From: Planctomycetota bacterium
GTDB lineage: Bacteria > Planctomycetota > Phycisphaerae > UBA1845 > PWPN01
Length of the DNA stretch: 10,251 nucleotides
Direction: 5' to 3'
Assembly (NCBI GenBank): GCA_020346805.1
Contig: CP070790.1
Coordinates: 1,909,733-1,919,983, forward strand
The position numbers were made by a program, and so were the translations under genes. The notes beneath the pieces were generated by a model. The model saw only the letters and a list, made by a program, of their open reading frames with translations, was not told where the DNA came from and ran no database searches. The stretch's first letter is position 1. The number at the start of each line of letters is the position of its first letter. This document shows positions 6,688 to 10,251 of this stretch, piece by piece.

Positions 6688-7215
6688 TTACTTGTTTTCG
6701 TCCTCGTCGGCTTCAGTAAACGATTCATCAACATCGATAGCCGATGTGTCGTCGGTGCCGGCAAGGGCTTCGAGGGCGCTGATGGGATCTTCTTCAGTGG
6801 AAAGGATGTCTTTGGTTTCGATGGTATCCGACTCGCCAGGGCCGGTTTCCTCGATACTGACGGCATTGGCTACCGGAGAGCGGGCTTCCATACGAGTATG
6901 AACCGGTTTGATGTCGGAGGGTTCACCATCGATCTGTACGGTCAGGACCACCGGGCCGACCACAATATGGTCGCCGGCGGAGATTTCCTGCTCGCTGATT
7001 TTCTGATTGTTGACGTAAGTCCCGTTGGAACTGCCCATATCACGAATAGTTACCGAATTCTCATCGATCATGATCATGGCATGTTTACGGGAAACCTCGG
7101 CCAGGGGAATACGAAGATCGCACTCTTCCTTTCGACCAATTATGGTCTTACCGGGATTGAGGGGGAAATCCTTGCGTTCCCCGGTTTCCTTGAACAGGAT
7201 CAGCAATACGTCCAT
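6688..7215 (-). CDS. FHA domain protein with acidic C-terminal tail
   Basis: 175 residues from the ATG at 7215. Residues 1-95 are one forkhead-associated domain, a phosphothreonine-binding module: the signature residues are Gly27-Arg28 in TIIGRKEECDLRI, Ser42-Arg43-Lys44-His45 (VSRKHA) and Ser63-Asn64-Gly65 (GSSNGTYVNN). The rest is unstructured and strongly acidic (ESDTIETKDILSTEEDPI, ending DESFTEADEDENK), with Thr/Ser residues that could be kinase targets. No transmembrane segment or second domain is seen. It probably reads Ser/Thr-kinase phosphorylation, but no such kinase is in the window. The start is uncertain: an in-frame ATG at 7257 adds 14 residues, and neither start has an ideal ribosome binding site. 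I chose 7215 because the FHA fold begins there. It diverges from the parA gene. Confidence 0.82.
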   Translation of the reverse strand: MDVLLILFKETGERKDFPLNPGKTIIGRKEECDLRIPLAEVSRKHAMIMIDENSVTIRDMGSSNGTYVNNQKISEQEISAGDHIVVGPVVLTVQIDGEPSDIKPVHTRMEARSPVANAVSIEETGPGESDTIETKDILSTEEDPISALEALAGTDDTSAIDVDESFTEADEDENK

Positions 7216-7566
7216 CTGATCATAAAACCTCACCGTAAGCCCAGGGCACCATGTCATCGTGAAATGACCACCATACTGCTGAATGCAGTCAGGCTGCCTC
7301 CTCGCACTCCTAGTACAATTGAGTCTACAAATTCCGGCCAATTATCGCAAGAGGACATTTAATATCCATCTTACCGGGCCGAAAACAAGGTTTTAGCACC
7401 AAAGATTATATAATTTCGGCCACCAAATCAGCCCCCGGATTCGGTAGATTCTCGACATACAGGTCAATGTATAAGTCTGGCGTTCAAATTGATAAATTTT
7501 CCATATAATTGTCAATTATACCATGGGCCAACTCACAGGGGGGCAATAAATAAAGACAATTCTTTT
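7216..7566. other. Divergent intergenic region between the FHA and parA genes
   Basis: About 350 bp without a gene, AT-rich in its middle. It holds a symmetric ATTATATAAT (7405-7414) that could give a -10 on either strand, but no good -35 on either side. It also holds an 8-bp inverted repeat GGCCGAAA/TTTCGGCC (7377-7384, 7414-7421) around that site, and the 17-bp palindrome listed separately. The FHA promoter is probably here but I cannot place it. Confidence 0.3.
7504..7520. promoter_or_regulatory. Perfect 17-bp palindrome, candidate operator
   Basis: TATAATTG-T-CAATTATA has 8-bp arms around one central base, with no mismatch. It lies about 50 bp upstream of the predicted parA promoter, between two divergent genes. 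Such odd-centred AT-rich palindromes are often dimeric regulator sites. No regulator gene is adjacent, and AT-rich sequence raises the chance of coincidence. Confidence 0.35.
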
Positions 7567-7594
7567 TTGCATCATCGGATGCGGTCTATATAAT
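7567..7594 (+). promoter_or_regulatory. Predicted promoter of the parA-like gene
   Basis: A consensus TATAAT lies at 7589-7594. The best -35 is TTGCAT (7567-7572) with a 16-nt spacer, which matches only the first three consensus bases. A small GCATC/GATGC hairpin (7569-7582) overlaps the spacer. Transcription would start near 7601, right at the beginning of the structured leader. Confidence 0.45.
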
Positions 7595-7600
7595 GATAAT

Positions 7601-7712
7601 ACCTGAAAACCACAAGCAGGGCACGAGGCCCGGCAGGCCGATGGAGCCAAGACCATACGGTTAAGCCGGCATATCTCAGGCAGAGTCGGCTCCCATCGGG
7701 AAAGGAGGTCCG
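7601..7712 (+). promoter_or_regulatory. Structured parA leader with mutually exclusive stems, candidate translational riboswitch or other RNA switch
   Basis: A long stem joins CCGATGGAGCC (7638-7648) to GGCTCCCATCGG (7688-7699): 11 pairs with one bulged base. It encloses 39 nt that can form small hairpins (ACC-ATAC-GGT near 7652-7661; CTC-AGGCA-GAG near 7676-7686). Further 5', GGGC/GCCC near 7618-7631 can pair. The Shine-Dalgarno GGAGG (7704-7708) follows the stem at once. The 3' arm bases CATCGGG (7694-7700) can instead pair with TCCGATG (7709-7715), which includes the start codon, giving a 7-bp stem (one G-U) whose 8-nt loop is the Shine-Dalgarno itself. The two folds share 7694-7699 and exclude each other. 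I do not see the conserved bases of the cyclic-di-GMP-I, TPP, cobalamin, glycine or fluoride classes. Confidence 0.5.
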
Positions 7713-8864
7713 ATGCGACGCATTACCATCATCAACCAAAAAGGTGGCGTAGGTAAAACCACCACCGCAGTCAACGTGGGCATGGCATTGGCTCGGCTGG
7801 GTCAGCGGGTCCTGTTGATCGATCTGGATCCCCAGGCCCATCTGACCATGCACCTGGGGCTGGACCCCGCCGATGACACGCCGGGCACCTACGAGATGCT
7901 CACCGCATCGGCGACTATCGCCAAGGTTCGCCGCAAAGTCAGCGACAACCTTTGGGTGGTAGGTTCCAGTATCGATCTGGCGGCGGCGGAAATTGAACTG
8001 GTCAGCGTGGTTGGTCGGGAAGTCATTCTCCGCGACGCCCTCGATCAGCATTTAGGCCAGGACAATAAAAACCACCGACAAAAATACGATTATATCCTGA
8101 TAGATTGCCCGCCCTCACTGGGGGTTCTGACTTTGAATGGACTTTGTGCCGCCCATGAAGTTTTTATACCCCTTCAGCCTCACTATCTGGCCCTGCAGGG
8201 ATTGGGTAAGTTAGTGGAAACCGTTTTGTTGGTAACTAAGCGTATCAATCCCTCGTTGAAAGTAAGCGGAGTGATGGTGTGTATGCATGACACAGGTACC
8301 AGGTTGGCGGCCGAGGTAATCGAGGACGTGCGTTCGTTTTTCGAAAAAGCACGTGGGACTAATGTTCCCTGGGCGTCGGCCCAGCTATTTGAAACACTTA
8401 TTCGCAGGAATATCAAGTTGGCCGAGGCCCCGAGCCACGGCAAAACCATCTTCGATTATGCCCCGGACAGCAACGGGGCAAAAGATTACGAACGACTAAG
8501 TCTGGAAATACACGATCCGATTGTTTTTCATGAACGAATAAGCGAACCCAACGTCCCGGCAAAGAAAGACGACAAAATCGAAAGCGAGAAATCAAGCAAC
8601 GAGGTGCAAACCGATAATGAGATAGATTCAGCACTTGCCGAACCGATAAAGGCCGAACCGGCCAAGGTTGCCGCCGACAAGCACCTAAAGAGCATAAATA
8701 AAACCAAACAACATCGTGATAAAAAACAAACCAAGGCACCGGCGGCAAATAAAGAACCTGAAGCAAGACCGTCAACTGAACCTCTTACCTCGACCACGCC
8801 AACACCAGTACCAGAATCGACACCAAAAAACGTTGTCGAGCCGCCAATAATTCAATCAGTTTAA
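7713..8864 (+). CDS. ParA/Soj-family ATPase with disordered C-terminal extension
   Basis: 383 residues. The first ~265 are a complete ParA/MinD-like ATPase: deviant Walker A KGGVGKTT (10-17), switch I region LLIDLDPQAH (34-43), Walker B YILIDCPPS (127-135), then LTLNGLCAAHEVFIPLQPHYLALQG in two blocks and the C-terminal RRNIKLAEAPSHGKTIFDY (231-249), which is typical of chromosomal Soj proteins rather than MinD. Residues ~271-383 are Lys/Glu/Pro/Ala/Thr-rich and low in hydrophobics, so probably disordered; most ParA proteins end near 260. The family positions DNA or large complexes by ATP-driven gradients. No parB or parS-like site is seen here, so it is an orphan by context and its cargo is unknown. 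The start is fixed by AAAGGAGG just upstream. Translation may be controlled by the leader. Confidence 0.85.
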   Translation: MRRITIINQKGGVGKTTTAVNVGMALARLGQRVLLIDLDPQAHLTMHLGLDPADDTPGTYEMLTASATIAKVRRKVSDNLWVVGSSIDLAAAEIELVSVVGREVILRDALDQHLGQDNKNHRQKYDYILIDCPPSLGVLTLNGLCAAHEVFIPLQPHYLALQGLGKLVETVLLVTKRINPSLKVSGVMVCMHDTGTRLAAEVIEDVRSFFEKARGTNVPWASAQLFETLIRRNIKLAEAPSHGKTIFDYAPDSNGAKDYERLSLEIHDPIVFHERISEPNVPAKKDDKIESEKSSNEVQTDNEIDSALAEPIKAEPAKVAADKHLKSINKTKQHRDKKQTKAPAANKEPEARPSTEPLTSTTPTPVPESTPKNVVEPPIIQSV

Positions 8865-8992
8865 CGCACCCAACGCCAGCGAACCGTTAACCCGAATTAT
8901 ACCTGGGATATTTTGTTGTTCGGTGCTGGTGAGATAATTTCTTTTCTTTTAAGAGTGCATCTCGGGCCGGCCGCACATGTGCCCAATTGGAT
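8865..8992. other. Downstream flank of parA
   Basis: No gene. It contains a pyrimidine tract (ATTTCTTTTCTTTT, about 8936-8950) preceded by weak long-range complementarity (CCAGC near 8876, GCTGG near 8923), too loose to call a terminator. Two abutting perfect palindromes follow: GGCCGGCC (8965-8972) and GCACATGTGC (8973-8982). Confidence 0.3.
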
Positions 8993-9105
8993 GCGTATTA
9001 TACGAATTCCACTTCAAACATACGCTAAGAGAGCGGGTCAGGCACAATATTCCTTTGGAATAATTGAGCCAGACCCAGCACACGTTTGAATTGGAATCCT
9101 TATTA
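8993..9105. repeat. Imperfect palindromic repeat (MITE- or REP-like), inverted arm plus copy B
   Basis: The inner arms GGGTCAGGCACAATATTCC (9035-9053) and GGAATAATTGAGCCAGACCC (9057-9076) pair at 17 of 19 positions with one bulge, around a 3-nt TTT loop. Outer arms are also related: 8996-9019 reversed matches 9084-9107 at 19 of 24 positions. The right half (9060-9105) matches copy A at 4741-4786 at 42 of 46. The left arm carries about 6 bp absent from the right. No ORF is inside. This fits a small non-autonomous palindromic element; its mobilising enzyme is not in the window. Confidence 0.65.
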
Positions 9106-9151
9106 TTCATTGGCCGTTGGAGCCCGGCGGATGCTTTTTTCGACCGTGAAT

Positions 9152-9187
9152 AATCCGCTTCAAACCATAAGATTGTCCTGGCGGATT
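9152..9187 (-). terminator. Weak terminator-like inverted repeat downstream of the histidine kinase gene
   Basis: AATCCGC (9152-9158) and GCGGATT (9181-9187) form a perfect 7-bp stem with a 22-nt loop. It is 35 nt past the kinase stop on the minus strand, with ATTATT after the stem. On the plus strand TTT follows. The large loop and poor U-tract make it a weak candidate in either direction. Confidence 0.25.
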
Positions 9188-9221
9188 TTTATGAAGGCGA
9201 GCGATCAGTTGTAACTTCGGT

Positions 9222-10251
9222 CTATTGCCGGTCGGCATGGGTAACCGACTCGGGCCTCTCATCCAAGGCTTTTCTGATAGCCTTGGCCAGGATCATCATC
9301 GAGAAAGGCTTATTAACATACCCCACCGCACCCTTTTCAATTAGTCTGGTAAAGGCCGCCCGATCATCGAAGCCGCTGGCCAACAACACCGGGGCGTGCG
9401 GACAGCGCTGCTTGATTCTCTCCAGCATTTCATCGCTGGAACATTTGGGAATATTCAAGTTCATCAGGACCAGATTGATGTCCTCGAAATTAGTATCCAT
9501 AAAAGCGGTGGCATCATCCGCATCGGTATGTGAAACCACACAGTAACCCAGCGAGGACAAAATCTGTTCCACGGTCCGTGCCACTGCTTCATCATCATCG
9601 ATAACTAAAACGGTTTCGGAACCTTGCGGCGGCTCTTCCCATTCGGTCTGGGGACGAGCGGAACGAAAAACGGCCTCTTCCTTGGCTGCGGGCAGCCACA
9701 CAGACATGGTAGTACCACCCCCCGGTGTGCTTTCAGCGCGAATTTGACCGTTGTGGCTATGGACAATCCCCAAGGCGGCCGCCAGTCCCATACCACGTCC
9801 CATGATCTTGGTGGAGAAAAACGGCTCGAATATGCGCTCGACGGTCTCGGTATCCATCCCGCAACCGTGATCCTCAACCCGAATACAAATAAATCGTCCT
9901 TTCTCCAATTCCAGGAGTTTGGCCCGTCGGTGCTTCAAAATCTCTTCAGCGGTGCTGATTTTGATCTCGCTGGGCGGCAGAGAAGCCTGAATGGCGTTAA
10001 GACAGAGATTCATCACTACATGTTCAATCTGCGTGGGATCGGCAATGATAGCAGGCAAATCCTCACCCAAAACGGTGACCATCTCGATCTGTGGAGGGGT
10101 AGTGCGCCTGAGCATACGCAACACGGAACGGATTATTTCGTTTAAATTCACAGGTTCAGGCTTTTGCAGGCCACCTCGCGCATAGGCAAGCAATTGATTG
10201 GTCAAAGCCGACCCGCGTTCCGATGCACTAACAATATCGTGCAAGGAGTCA
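9222..10251 (-). CDS. Hybrid sensor histidine kinase with atypical receiver domain (N terminus outside the window)
   Basis: 342 codons are visible. The gene runs off the right edge; the first visible residues (DSLHDIVSASERG, then SALTNQLLAYARGG) are the second half of the HisKA dimerisation helix, so the phospho-accepting His and any sensor domain lie outside. The HATPase_c domain is complete: N box VVMNLCLNAIQA, G1 EDHGCGMD, F box FEPFFSTK, G2 GRGMGLAAALGIVHSHNG. After a ~25-residue linker comes a receiver domain (ETVLVIDDDEAVARTV to the end) with the acidic pair and the late Lys (VNKPF) conserved. The strand-3 phospho-acceptor Asp is replaced by Asn: LVLMNLNIP, codon AAC at 9461-9459. The next key position reads LLASGF, with Ala where Thr/Ser is usual. 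The domain is therefore probably not phosphorylated in the normal way. The kinase half looks active. Confidence 0.85.
   Translation of the reverse strand, partial: DSLHDIVSASERGSALTNQLLAYARGGLQKPEPVNLNEIIRSVLRMLRRTTPPQIEMVTVLGEDLPAIIADPTQIEHVVMNLCLNAIQASLPPSEIKISTAEEILKHRRAKLLELEKGRFICIRVEDHGCGMDTETVERIFEPFFSTKIMGRGMGLAAALGIVHSHNGQIRAESTPGGGTTMSVWLPAAKEEAVFRSARPQTEWEEPPQGSETVLVIDDDEAVARTVEQILSSLGYCVVSHTDADDATAFMDTNFEDINLVLMNLNIPKCSSDEMLERIKQRCPHAPVLLASGFDDRAAFTRLIEKGAVGYVNKPFSMMILAKAIRKALDERPESVTHADRQ

Noticed and set aside
7258..7341. Upstream start (TTG 7341) for the FHA protein.
   Set aside because: The added residues are Cys/Arg-rich, unlike the FHA fold, and have no start signal.
7601..7712. 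Cyclic-di-GMP-I (GEMM) riboswitch in the parA leader.
   Set aside because: The GC-rich multi-hairpin look is similar, but the conserved GGCAAACC and GACGCAAAGCC segments and the GAAA tetraloop are absent.

Overview
The window carries six protein-coding loci plus one insertion sequence. There is no rRNA, tRNA or CRISPR array. The cell is Gram-negative: it has an OprB-type outer-membrane porin ending in a C-terminal Phe and a lipobox-bearing c-type cytochrome. Mid-GC composition, long intergenic regions, scattered palindromic repeats and an FHA gene beside an orphan ParA gene would suit a Planctomycetota-like bacterium. That placement is a guess, because no marker gene is present.

Layout. 1-1172 (-): N-terminal 60% of an AMP-forming acetyl-CoA synthetase, cut by the window edge. 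1333-2661 (-): carbohydrate-selective porin of the OprB family, with a promoter near 2800. 2968-3501 (+): small lipoprotein cytochrome with one CxxCH near its C terminus. About 3640-4740 (+): an IS630-family element whose transposase is split into two frames at a T4A7 run. 4907-6646 (+): radical SAM protein with an N-terminal B12-binding-like domain; its likely promoter lies at the junction of the IS right end and a dispersed repeat. 6688-7215 (-): FHA-domain protein with an acidic tail, convergent with the radical SAM gene. 7713-8864 (+): ParA/Soj-type ATPase with a disordered tail and no ParB beside it. 8993-9105: palindromic repeat, one arm of which matches the repeat beside the IS. 9222-10251 (-): C-terminal part of a hybrid histidine kinase whose receiver domain has Asn at the phospho-acceptor position; it is cut by the window edge.

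The genes do not form one pathway. The porin and Acs lie in the same direction but 160 bp apart, and may serve carbon uptake and acetate activation. The FHA and ParA genes diverge from a shared region of about 500 bp.

The most striking non-coding signal is the parA leader. A predicted promoter would start a transcript of about 112 nt that folds into a long stem ending next to the Shine-Dalgarno. The 3' arm of that stem can instead pair with the start codon, leaving the Shine-Dalgarno in an 8-nt loop. This looks like an ON/OFF translational switch, and I cannot assign it to a known riboswitch class. All promoter, terminator and RNA-fold calls were made by eye, without energy calculations.
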